Part shown: positions 11,997 to 22,893 of the stretch, piece by piece
How the letters are laid out: each line of letters begins with the position of its first letter
Numbering within the stretch: the first letter of the stretch is position 1
NCBI GenBank assembly: GCA_025529335.1
Contig: JAMYHX010000015.1
Coordinates: 165,620 to 229,619, forward strand
Direction: 5' to 3'
DNA from: Rhizopus sp. PT2906
Lineage: Eukaryota > Mucoromycota > Mucoromycetes > Mucorales > Rhizopodaceae
DNA length: 64,000 bases
Made by a program: the position numbers and the translations under genes
The notes under the pieces: generated by a model
Seen by the model: only the letters and a program-made list of their open reading frames with translations
Databases searched by the model: none
Told to the model about the DNA's origin: nothing

Positions 11997-12270
11997 TTTC
12001 TTCCTCCTTATTTTTTCTTTCTTTCTGAATTATATAATAAAACACATGGTCTAAACACATACGCATACTTAAAAGAGGGAGTTAAAAAACCTTGTGTGTG
12101 TATCCCATCGATCGTTCTCTCCCTAAACTTTTTTTTTATTTAACGGTCAAACCAAATAAAGAAAGGGGAGCTTTTGTGGAAGATAAACTTTGAACTTGTT
12201 TATACAACTTTTTATATAAAGCTTGAGAAAAATAACATTCGTCTTATTTCTTTTTCTTCTTTTTTAAACA

Positions 12271-13599
12271 ATGCCAGAAGTAGTACAGATGGATTTGGGT
12301 GTCGTTGGCCCCGATAAACTTGAAATTATCTCTGAATTTATCTCTTTGACATGTATTTCTGTCTTGGCCACTGCTCTGGGTTCAAAGACATTTGGTGAAA
12401 AAATAAAGACACTTAATTATGGTCGTTTCATGGTTATCCTCCTTTATACCCTTTCATGGGCATTTGCTGCTACCTCTGCTGTGGTTGTATCCACAAATAA
12501 TAGTAAGGCATGACATAAAGAGGAGAGGGAGGCAAATAATTGACCTTATTCTTTATAGACAACATGGTCTCATGTACCCTCGGTATGCTCTTGTGTGATA
12601 TCTTTTACGCTGGTAGTAAAATTGTTATTTATGGTTGGCTAATTGAACGTATTCATCTTGTTACTGCTGTCAAAACATCACGATTGAGAACATGTCAATA
12701 TAGAATTCATCTCTTGATGCTTTGTCCATATGGTATTATTCTTGCATTGATGGTAAAAAAAAAAAAAAAAATCGTCTGTGCGTTTGATAGTCCTCACACG
12801 ATATTTTTCTCTCTCCTTAGTTGAGTTACCGAAATATCTATTTAGAACCAGATGGTACGTGTACCATTGGATTACAGTTGATTGCTAGTGTCCCATTACT
12901 TGTAATGTAAAATATTTCTATATAGCAGTAATAGTTAATTAATGATCTTTTTTTTTTTAAAAAAAAAAAATAGGTTTATGACTTTGTAAGTTGATTACAT
13001 TAAAAAACTCCTAGCTTTTGACTGACTTTTCATTAGTTGCTCAATTTCTACTTGACTTGGCTGTTTATGTCACCCCTTATGAATGTAGGAATGACGTCAA
13101 GGACGAATTGGAAGAAGTCGAGACTATATAAACTAGCTCGACGAACACTTGTCGCATCTATTGTGAGTCTGTTGATTTCATTTTTTAATGTGTTGGTCGT
13201 AGTGATCACCAAAGGTCACGAGCGTGGTCTGGTTTGTCTAACAATGTGCACTGTGGATGTAACAGTGAATGTTGTCACTGTGCACTGGGTAACTATGATG
13301 CATCTTCCTCCTCCTTGCTATTGTTATTAACTCACCCTATCTGTTAGGTAACCAACAACAACTCTTCTTCCAAAGGACGTGATCAAGGCAGAAATAAAAC
13401 TGTTTACACGGGTGATCATATGTCTGCCGAGCTTACCTTTGAAGCACCTGATCCAGGACATCTTGACAAGCAAGTCAAGTTCAACTTTGATTCACTTGAA
13501 GATACCAAGATACATTCAAGTCAACAAGAAGATGAAGATAGTGTGAAATCTATACAAATGTCACAAACAAGTGCAAAGCCTTTACAACAACAATACTAA
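12271..13599 (+). CDS. Seven-helix membrane protein, unknown function
   Basis: Exons 12271-12502, 12559-12752, 12821-12901, 12974-12985, 13037-13288 and 13348-13599 give 340 aa. About seven hydrophobic segments are visible, among them EFISLTCISVLATALG, FMVILLYTLSWAFAATSAVV, LLMLCPYGIILALML, LQLIASVPLLVYDFLLNFYL and IVSLLISFFNVLVVVIT, followed by a hydrophilic Gln/Ser-rich tail. The topology resembles a GPCR, but I see no family-defining motif, so function is not assigned. The fourth exon is only 12 nt (Val-Tyr-Asp-Phe). Leaving it out, or using the alternative GTAAAA donor, breaks the frame or loses the middle of a helix. Homopolymer A/T runs near 12755 and 12950-12971 sit in introns. Confidence 0.75.
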
Positions 13600-14194
13600 T
13601 AATAAATACATTATATGTCCCTCCCTTTTCCCTTTTTTTAAAACACATAGATTTACTCCTACACTTTTAATAGTCTCCCTTTTTTTTTCTGTTTTCTGCT
13701 GCTGATAGTTGAATGTAGATTTCATACTTGACAAAAAGAACACTAGAGTCACTCTAATTCATGCATACTTTTAAGGAGAGCTTTTGTGTTTATATATAAA
13801 CAATGGTCATTTCAAAATACTTGGTTTTTTATTCTACTTTAGAAAGTCATCTACAATGCATAACCAAGTAGATCAAGTAACAAAAATGGAAAGGCAGTGA
13901 CTGTATCTGTCAATTATGTGAAGAGTATTAGTAAGCAATAGTATCTTTATGTCATAATGAACCATCATCACAGTAAGAGATTATATTACTGATTTGGTGT
14001 CCTTGTATGTGACAAGAGGAAGGGATTAGATCATTATTATTTAAAATACCAAGTTCTTATCATTCTTTATGCTCAACAAAAAGAAAAGAAAGAGCACAAC
14101 TGAGGTTAAAATTGATCAGGGTTTTTCTTGATTTGGATTTAAAGATCTGATTTACACTTTCTTTCTTTTTTTTTTTCTTTTTCTCTTTTGAGAT
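13600..14194. other. Intergenic region, no gene seen
   Basis: About 595 bp of AT-rich sequence between the seven-helix gene and the bZIP gene. It holds a pyrimidine-rich stretch just before the bZIP start, typical of fungal 5' leaders. I found no ORF or RNA gene. Confidence 0.5.
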
Positions 14195-14895
14195 ATGTCT
14201 TATATTTCTAATCTAAATCTGCTTTATGCAGATACGCCTACTGAAATAAACGATGACACGTTTCAAGAGGAATTAGCTCTTTGGGCTAATGCTCAATTCA
14301 GTTTTGATACTGCGCCTGGTTCGGCTATCGTTGATGATGAAAAGGCAAAAGAAGAGACACAACTTTTAGAGACATTTAAAGAGATTGCTCAGCTTGGTAA
14401 AAACGTAATTCAAGTCAATGCTTACTCTTGCTCATCTTTTTTTTGTTATGAACAATAGTTCAGCCTTCAACTTCAATTGATAATAAAAATAATAACAACA
14501 ACAACAGCAACAGTGGCAATGGCAACCTGTATTACAACATTGCTCCTGCTCCATCTCAAAACAATATGCCAGCCATTCTTCCTCGACTTGCGCCAGCTAT
14601 GCATCCATTGGGCATCAAGCCCATTGATAATGCGATGACTAAAAAGTTGATCAAGACTGAGAAAGAGTCTAAAGAGCCAATTAGTGCAGAAGAAGATAAA
14701 AGACGAAGAAATACAGCAGCTTCTGCTCGATTCCGTATGAAGAAGAAGCTTAGAGAACAAGCACTTGAGAAGAAAGCAAAAGAATTGACAGAATATGTTG
14801 AACAGCTTGAGAACAAGGTCAAGGATCTTGAAAAGGAAGCCAAATGGTTACGTGCTTTAGTTGTCGAAAAGGACCCTAATCTTCTGCAAGAATAA
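14195..14895 (+). CDS. bZIP transcription factor, CYS3/MetR-like
   Basis: DNA-binding activator; the closest recognisable basic region is that of fungal sulfur regulators (CYS-3/MetR). Exons 14195-14396 and 14459-14895 give 212 aa. The basic region DKRRRNTAASARFRMKKKLR carries the NxxAAxxxR core with the NTAASARFR form typical of that group. It is followed by a zipper with heptad leucines (LTEYVEQLENKVKDLEKEAK) and a C-terminal WLRALVVEKD. The N-terminal half is acidic and contains a poly-Asn stretch near 14484-14506, so it probably activates transcription. Assignment to bZIP is firm; the sulfur role is inferred from the basic region. Confidence 0.88.
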
Positions 14896-17365
14896 ACGAT
14901 GTTGTACCAAATTGTATCAAACTCTGTGTAGATTGCGTCATTAATTCTAATTTTTATTTGATTGGATCAGTTCAAGACATATATATATTTGTGTCTTTCA
15001 TACACAATAAAGGTACCAAAACTGAACCCTTGGAAGAGAGAGAAAACTTTGAAAAGGAAAGAAGAAGAGAGGGGATTTGACTATATATTGTAGAATGGAT
15101 GCAATAAAGTTGGGCGCCAAAAAGAGACACAATTACCCGTGCGCATTATCATTTATTATTATTCCTTTACTGACAGAAAAAGATAATAGACTTTTTTTTT
15201 ATTAAGTAGAATAATTCTAATATCAAAACCAAATCAATGTTCATGTTTGTCATTCCTTTCTTTGCACAATATCACATTTCCATAACATCAATCATGAATA
15301 TCAGTATGATTGGTTATTATTGACTCCGACCATCTTTATCAGTTTTTGATAAAGATACGACTGATCATTGGATAAAAAGCTGACTTCTTTTTATGTAAAG
15401 CCATTTTGAGTATAGTGTTTTCAACCACTTTTTGGTATCTCTATGGTTCTACATGTAAAGCTTAGACATCCATTTTATGTTTATTTCACGTTGACATTTG
15501 ATTTGAAGTATGCGCAACACGATAAAATTGTCAGGGCATATTAATTCTTCTATTTAACAAAGTGTTCTTCAATTTCGATGGCTTCTACTCCCCTTCTGAA
15601 CGATACTCTTGTCGGCTCCCCTGTCTATCTTCAGAACCTCATCAGCTCTTCGAGACTCAACTTTACTTCCCCACCTTGCCAATTACTTTCTTTCCCACCT
15701 ACAGGCAGTCAGCCTTGCGCCATCAAAAGCATGGCCCTACGGATGACTTTCGTTTGTTTTTCCTGTTTCTCTCTCTTTTTCTCTCTTTCTCTGAGAACGC
15801 TTACGAATCCTCTGCATGTGTTGTTCAGCAAGATTAACCTTCTGCCTATGGGTTCATCGCATGTTGTACCTAACATCAATACTTGCCTGAAACTACATTT
15901 TTGTTGGAGGAGGTAGAATCGGTAGACCGATAACTGAAGTACTGGTGGATGGTTTAGCCATCTCTGGTTTTAATGAATGATAACAACCTCTATCTTGTGT
16001 TTTATTTATCTCTTTTCGTAAATCATAAGCCGACAACCAACAAAAGTAAAGAACTGCATATTAAAGTGAGGCTCAGAGAGTTTCATAGATGTATGTGCTA
16101 TTTATGTGTAATGTTGTCAATTCATATTGACCAGACATACTAAGATATATATTTGATAAAGAGAAGAAAATAATACTTGTTATTATTGACCATGCTGGCC
16201 AGAGCACCAACTGTGAAGACATGAAAAGCTTTTTGAGATAAATGTAAACCAGAAGCTGTAAAAAGAAAAAGAAAACCTATTACTGACAAACTGCAAAAAT
16301 AGCACCTACAGCAGTATTAAAGAAATTGCTATAGACCATATATTATTCAAGAACAAAGCCAGAATGTATACTAGTGGAGAACTTTTGAACGATGAGAAAA
16401 AATTAAAAGAATTTGAATGTCGAAAAAACCGTTTGCGACGCTCGAAATAGTTTATTAAAATATTCATTTATTATATATAAAGTCCTTATTAAAGACTCTC
16501 CTTAAACGATGCTTATTGTTTTTGCTTGCTTTTCTTAAGCAATGTTGGATACAGAAAATATCCAGAATGAGAAAAATTTACAAATGGGTATAAGAAAGGT
16601 TCTGTGGGATCATCTCTGTAGCAAACATCAAGACCAATTTTTACTATTCCGTTTATAAGATCTATAGCACGAGCCTTGCTGTATGGTTCACAGTAGAGCA
16701 TACAAATGGCTTAAGGTATAAAGGCGTCTTATTACTTCAACAGATGAAAAACCCGAGAGTAGCTAAATGTCATTTAGCTGAAATAAAACTTTTTGTTGTC
16801 TTCCAAAGAGAAACAAGTTGTCAGAAGAATAGATGTGCAATATAAATTCTACAATAAATCAAACCTTTTTTTTTAGTTGCTCGTACCTAACATTATTATT
16901 TTATGTATCTATGCTGACAATCCAATTGGCAAGACCGATGATCCTGGTCAACTTACAGTTAGTATAAGACCCAACTGGGTCCATCTACAGCAACCGGCAA
17001 ATGAAATTTATTTTTCGACAAATAGTAACGCTAGCCCCACCTTAATCTCGAATATGGTTCAGTAACATCATCCAAAGAAAGTTTTCTTGGCACGTCTCTT
17101 TTCTTTCTCTTGCATTGATCACGAGACCTGTAATAGAATACTTTTCAAAAGTATTATTCCCAATTTGCATTGCTTGACTGACCAATGTTTGTAATACACT
17201 CTTCGCATTTTAAATTCAGACAAATGGATTTAAAGTGTGAAAACTGTAAACAAAAGGGTGATATTTTTAACAACAGCAACAATAAAAAAAATATCCCGAA
17301 TTTGAATAAAAAGTTGCCATAAATTTCCTGTTCTTCTTTTTCTATTTTTGCACTTGTAGCAAACC
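14896..17365. other. Long region of weak coding content
   Basis: About 2.5 kb with no gene I can defend. Three ORFs are protein-like but unrecognised: plus 15578-15916 (starts MASTPLLNDTLVGSPVYLQN, compatible with a decayed retroelement leader), minus 16513-16701 (62 aa, LINGIVKIGLDVCYRDDPTE) and plus 16877-17065 (QLTVSIRPNWVHLQQPANEI). None shows a clear start, splice chain or family. The rest is AT-rich. Confidence 0.4.
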
Positions 17366-19521
17366 ATGTCTGGACGAAGAAGAACAGCTTCATTAAATAA
17401 TAATAGCTCAGAGAATATACAAGTGACAGTTCGTTGTCGACCGTTGACCTCAAGCGAACAAGTCAACTATTGGACAATAGGTGACTCAACTATAGGTTCC
17501 AACGACCCACGTCTAAAGAAGCAACACGAGTTTCGATTCGGTATTGAATTGATACAGTCTATATTATTTATAGTCTAAATATAAAATAGACAGAGTATTG
17601 TATGGAAGTGATAATGAAGCTCTATATTCAAAGAGTGTTGAAAATATAATAAAGTAAGTCAACACAGTCTTTTGGTTACATGCAAAATTTACAAGCCTTT
17701 AAAGTCAAGCGATGGAAGGTTATCATGGTAAATACGTGTAAACAAAAGGACACGAATTGTATATATATAAAGACAACAATTGTTTAAAATAGCTACTGTA
17801 TTTGCCTATGGTCAGACTGCCAGTGGTAAAACTTACGTAAGATTCAAATCAGAAAAGACAAAGAAAGATATTCATTTATTATAATAGACAATGGTAACAA
17901 CTTTCATATGATCATCAGCGTGTTGTAAGACGTCCTATTTTTTAGATGGGAACTGAGTCACAGCCAGGTGTGATTCCTCGCTCTGTAGATAATGTATTCA
18001 AGTTTATTAAAAATGTATGCTCCATTCAATCGATCTCCTCGTTTTTCTGACTCTCGAATACAATAATAATGATAGGCAGTTACAAAAGAATTCTTGCTTA
18101 GAATATCCTATATTGAAATATACAACGAAACAATTAAAGATCTACTCAATCCATCTAATGATAACTTGAAGATTCATGAGGACAGAATAAGAGGTGTCTA
18201 TGTTACACCGCTAACAGAAGAGGTAGTAACATCCCCAGAAGATGTTTTCAAGATCATCAGAAAAGGAGAAGGTAAAATGTAGAATGTGATCTAGCATGTA
18301 TCCTAATTTGGGATATGCAGCCAACAGACATATCAGTGCAACAGATTATAATCTGCATAGCAGCAGAAGTCACACTGTATTCCAAATGATCATTGAGAGT
18401 AAAGAAAGAAATAGTACAAGTATAACCATGATGAACGGTAGGCGAAGAACTTTATCCACAAATAGAAACGGTTTAACAAAGGAGCCCATCAAGATATCAC
18501 AACTTGTAAGAAGAGATGTAGAAATATTTTTAGATCTATTAAGATTAAAAACTATATATACCATAGAACTTAATTGATCTGGCTGGTTCAGAAAAGGCGG
18601 CATCCAATGAAGATCGTCGCAAAGAAGGCGCATATATTAACAAGAGTCTTTTGACACTTGGTACCGTCATTTCAAAATTAACAGAAAATGGAAAGAGTAC
18701 GGCACATATTCCCTACCGTGACTCAAAGTTGACGCGAATATTACAAACATCCCTAAGTGGGTTAGCTAAAGTAGCAGTTATTTGTACTATTAGTCCTTCT
18801 GCTAGTGCCATAGAAGAATCTATTAATACATTAAAGTTTGCTTCTAGAGTGAAAAGAATCACGATTCATGCAAAGAATGATGATATTATGGATGATAAGG
18901 CGCTCCTCCAAAAGTACAGAGGTGAAATTGCCGAACTAAAGACAAAACTGCAGTCAACGACGGAGGTACTGAGAAAAGAAAAGGAAATGACTCAAACGAT
19001 GCTTGCGGCTGAGCGAAGAGAGCATGAGGAGCAGTTACGACAAATGAGGAATGTCCGCACTACGCTGAAAGAGAGGTATTCACTTTTTAACAAAAAAGGG
19101 AAAAAATATCTAACACCCCGTTTTACCGATCAGAATTGATCACCTAACCCGTCTCATCCTAACATCGTCATCCGTGGTTAACATGAACACTCTCCATGAT
19201 ATCTCAGCGATGATTGAAAATGATTTACCCATATCAACAAACAATGAGCAGACTGCTCTTAGCAGAATATCTGAAGATCATAGAATCATTACTGATCTAA
19301 GACAACAGTTAGAAAGAGTCTCATTAGAATCAAAGGAGAAAGATAAACAAATAGCGCATCTACAAGAAGAACTCAATAAGCAGTTGACTGTCAATAAGCA
19401 GCTAGAGACTGCACTGACTTTGGCTCGTGCTGAGATAGGCATAACCCAAGGCTTTCCTAACGAACCAAGTGAAATGACAACTGTGGTTAATAAACGGTTT
19501 ACAACTGTTCAAACAATATGA
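17366..19521 (+). CDS. Kinesin-7 (CENP-E/Kip2)-like N-terminal motor
   Basis: Plus-end-directed microtubule motor by family. Exons: 17366-17540, 17590-17653, 17705-17727, 17793-17836, 17888-17893, 17946-18014, 18076-18271, 18321-18505, 18567-19075, 19134-19521 (552 aa). Motor motifs in order: IQVTVRCRPL, FAYGQTASGKTYTMMGT, PGVIPRSVDNVF, SYIEIYNETIKDLL, HSSRSHTVFQM, NLIDLAGSEKA, YINKSLLTLGTVI, HIPYRDSKLTRILQ and INTLKFASRVKRI. The region after residue ~410 is helical coiled coil. The fifth exon is 6 nt and supplies Thr-Met after the P-loop. The tail is short compared with animal CENP-E, so the assignment is to the kinesin-7 group in general. Confidence 0.9.
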
Positions 19522-20269
19522 ATAAACAAAGGCATTACAGTCTTTCCAACAATCCATGTCGCTGGATAATTGCATTTTCTCTCTCTCTTTATTTCACTTG
19601 GTAACAAGTGGCCCTGAGAGTTTCAGAGTCCTTGTGATTTTTAAATAATCATTGATGCATCCTTATGTGAAGCATTTTTCCAACCGAACGTTCTCCATCT
19701 CAATCAAAGAGTGACTTACCCATATCAAGGGTTGAGTTGTAGATATATATATGCACATAAAGAAATGATAAGAAAGAAGAGAAGAGGACGATTGATTACT
19801 TTTTGACATCATTGTAAAAACTGACAGCATGATACTTTGTGAGTAATCAAAGAAATTGTTATTACTAGCATTTGAATACTTGATCTATTCATAGAATTCT
19901 TTTTCTTGCCTGTCAAATGAATTGTACTCCTCTGTTAATCCGGACAACAAATATGTGTATGATCTCCAAAGAACCAATACCAATCAGATTTTTTTGCAAG
20001 CGATTTCAAGGACTTCGCTTATGGATAACAAATCGCCAGTAGCTTTTGCACTATGGGTGCTCAAGGAAATCAGTTAATTTGTAAATATACTATTTACGAG
20101 AAAGGGGAAAAGGAGAGCTAGTTATCGTGTTTGAGAAGTGCATCCAATGAGAGAGGAATATATTGGTAATCTATCGCCAGCAATCATAGTTTGTACAATA
20201 AAAATGTAATTATGTGTAAAACTGAAACCTGAGTCAGCTAACCCAGGCTTCTTATTTATTAACAGCTAT
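19522..20269. other. Intergenic region, no gene seen
   Basis: About 750 bp between the kinesin-7-like gene and the convergent secreted-protein gene. AT-rich, with no ORF above 60 codons and no RNA gene that I can fold convincingly. Confidence 0.5.
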
Positions 20270-20665
20270 TTAATGATAGATAGGGCCTACTTCACAACCA
20301 CCATCGACAATGACACCACTGGCAGTTTTGGGATTTGTGCAGCTCTTGATTTCGGCATAGGCAACCTTTCCAGGAGTATAAACACCAAGGATATGACTGT
20401 CTTTATTAATGTTGATGCGACAGTTTCCGTTGATCTTACTGCTGTAACCAGAACCAAAGCGAATCGAGTTACAAGGATTAGCCCATTCAACATTTCCGCT
20501 GCAGCCATCAACATCATTAACACTGACTTTACAGTAGGGTATAGGACAAACGTTGCGTCCACAGCCTATTCCACGACTGTAAGTTCTCATGCTGATAGAA
20601 CCTGCATTTACTTGAGCGATAATGAAGGTAACGCAGACTAAAAGCAAAAACCAAGAGGATTTCAT
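20270..20665 (-). CDS. Secreted eight-cysteine small protein
   Basis: Single-exon 131-aa protein with a classical signal peptide (MKSSWFLLLVCVTFIIAQVN, cleavage probably after AQVNA). The mature part has eight cysteines (GCGRNVCPIPYCKVSV, DGCSGN, NPCNS, GNCRI, SCTNP, GCEVG), consistent with four disulfides, and many Gly/Ser/Asn residues. I do not recognise the family. The spacing does not match hydrophobins, CFEM domains or defensins as I know them. It could be a wall-associated or effector-like protein; that is inference. A TATA-like stretch lies upstream near 20719-20726. Confidence 0.75.
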   Translation of the reverse strand: MKSSWFLLLVCVTFIIAQVNAGSISMRTYSRGIGCGRNVCPIPYCKVSVNDVDGCSGNVEWANPCNSIRFGSGYSSKINGNCRININKDSHILGVYTPGKVAYAEIKSCTNPKTASGVIVDGGCEVGPIYH

Positions 20666-20769
20666 ATTGTTTGAGATAATTGTTTTGATATAATGAAATG
20701 TTGATTCGATCTTTAGTATTTATATTAAATGATCCACTGACTTTTGAATATGCAATGTAACATTCATGC

Positions 20770-22110
20770 AACTATTCAAGAATTCCTAGAACTTTAACAA
20801 GTCGTGTTCTTGGTGGTACTTGTTCTACTTGCGCAGATCTTGCTTTTCATTAAATTTCGTAATTACCAGAGAAACGTAAATTTTATTTCCTTTTTTGGGC
20901 GGAGCGAGTAAATGTGTAACAGATTGTAATTATTCTTACATGACTACGACTCAGCTTTCCTGAATAAGGGTTTTACACAAGAGAAGCAAAGCTCATCCTT
21001 TTCCATTGAGCCTGTCGAGTAGAGTAAAAACATGAATAATAATCAAGTATCCTTCAGCCCTGACGAATCTAATCTTTGAACGTTGGATATGGTTGTACAG
21101 CCACAAATAGTCCTTCGACTACAATAAGAGCAGAACTATCAAGTACTTCGTCAAGAGCTTATTCGTGAATGACAAGCAAAGATCGAGCTGTAGGATCGAG
21201 AACACGAGGGATTGAGGCTCCGTTTTATTAAAACTTTCGAGAAGCAACAATATGTTGTGTTTGAAGAACGTGTTCAGAGGATGTGACAACATTTGCAAGA
21301 GGCTAACCAAGAATCAAGTCAGCAAAGCGCAGCAGTGAGACAATCGACGCGCTTGACTGTGAAAGCTGCTCGCTTTAACGAAGAAAATACTATCAAAAGT
21401 TTTACAACAACGGTTTCTCAATGACAGAACATGTTAACCTAAAAACAGGACGCCATGGTAAAACTAAATGAAACCATCCTTCAGTAACAAAATGAGGTTG
21501 CCCCCACAAGGTTTGTGCCGCTGGTCATCAGTCAGATTATCAAGCCTTTAAGCAATAGTCTATAATACGATTACAATCATTGTCTGTTGCTTTCGCTACC
21601 GATTCTCGTGTGTCGCCCTTTATGTATATATCGCTCGTTCGCAAGGCCACAGTATCTAGTGATTTGTTAAAAGCGAGCGGGTACGCTACCTCTACAGTAA
21701 CTTAAAATGCTGCACAAACGGAGTCCGTTCGTCCCGTTCATGTCAATACTTTACAGCCTACTATTCAGAATGGATGTCCAACTGGACAAGTTACATGGAA
21801 CTGTTTAGCTTTTGACACTCAACCTTCGTTTGATTACTGGTAGATCCTTATCAAGGAGCCTGATAAATGTAAGATAGCGTTTGTTACAGAGTCAGATCTG
21901 TATGAATATAAAGTTTTACTTTTTGGATTAACTAACGTTCCAACAACATTTTCCCGCTTCATGACGCGCATTCTGGAGAAAGCTTTGCTGTTTACCACTG
22001 TGCGTTTGGATGATATATTCATTTTCGGTTCAACGAAAAACCAACACAGGCAACACCTTAACCAGGTTCTCAACATCCACAGATTCTCTACCCAAGTAAA
22101 GCTCACATGC
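20770..22110 (+). mobile_element. Decayed Ty3/gypsy retrotransposon (RT remnant at 21832-22110)
   Basis: On the plus strand, 21832-22110 reads as reverse transcriptase motifs of a Ty3/gypsy element: YW(stop)ILIKEPDKCKIAFVTE, then LYEYKVLLFGLTNVPTTFSR, then RLDDIFIFGS in place of the usual YLDDILIFS, then QHRQHLNQVL. The Gln codon of the YWQI motif is a TAG. The reading stops soon after the LDD block, so RNase H and integrase are missing. The 1 kb upstream is gag/protease-like in position but too decayed to read. I did not find long terminal repeats. The left boundary is approximate. Confidence 0.7.
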
Positions 22111-22893
22111 GTCTTATATTAATAATATTCAATTCTTTTTAATAAAGAAGCTAATTCCCATGTCATTGACTTAGTTGACCATTTCAATTTATAAAATAAA
22201 GCTAAATGCAATGACACTGGAAAAGTGCTGATGAGCAGACTGGTACAAGAACATTGGACATTGAGCAAAAGAAGCACTTGCAAAAACTTCTTTTTGGGTA
22301 CAACCCTCGAGGATTTACAAGAAAGCTTTGATCATCTCTTCGATTACGTGACTCCTTCTTGGGTAGGGATTACATGATTCTGATCTAATAGATACCCATT
22401 GTTCTCTACCAACTTATTGCTTCTGGAAAGATAATTCTGTCCAATAATCCCCTTGAAATCAAAGATTGTTTCGATAGTTTGGGGGAAATTAACATCTCTT
22501 TCCTACATCATCAAGATAGAAAGCCATTGTGATATTTACATGCACATGATCAGAATTGCAGTGAGCAACTCTCGATTTTTTGTCCAAAAACACGAAAAGC
22601 AAGTTAGAACTGCCAATTCTGGTCTAGGAAGGAAGAGAATGAACGAAAAAGCAAGGGCTCACAACTAAGTAGCAAAAGAAAACAAGCCAGACTTGATTCC
22701 ACCTCGCTTATTACTGAGAATACTCATATTACAGATAAGTTATTGAAAAGCTATTTAATCATTCACAAATCATCTCGACACTTGGTCTACAAAAGACTTA
22801 AAAAATGGTGTATTGTTTGATAAAAATAGAAATGGCTTTCATATCCCGTCCGCTTTATTTTTCCTTTTTTCCTGGTTTCCTTTTTATTTTCAA
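22111..22893. other. Intergenic region downstream of the Ty3 remnant
   Basis: About 780 bp with no defensible gene. The short plus-strand ORF at 22453-22668 has no recognisable content. The last part is the promoter and leader of the lectin-domain gene, with a TTTTTCC-rich stretch just before its ATG. Confidence 0.4.

Noticed and set aside
2557..19521. A cytoskeletal gene cluster because two kinesins lie 12 kb apart
   Set aside because: The genes between them are unrelated and on both strands; no shared promoter or co-regulation signal is visible, so proximity is probably chance.
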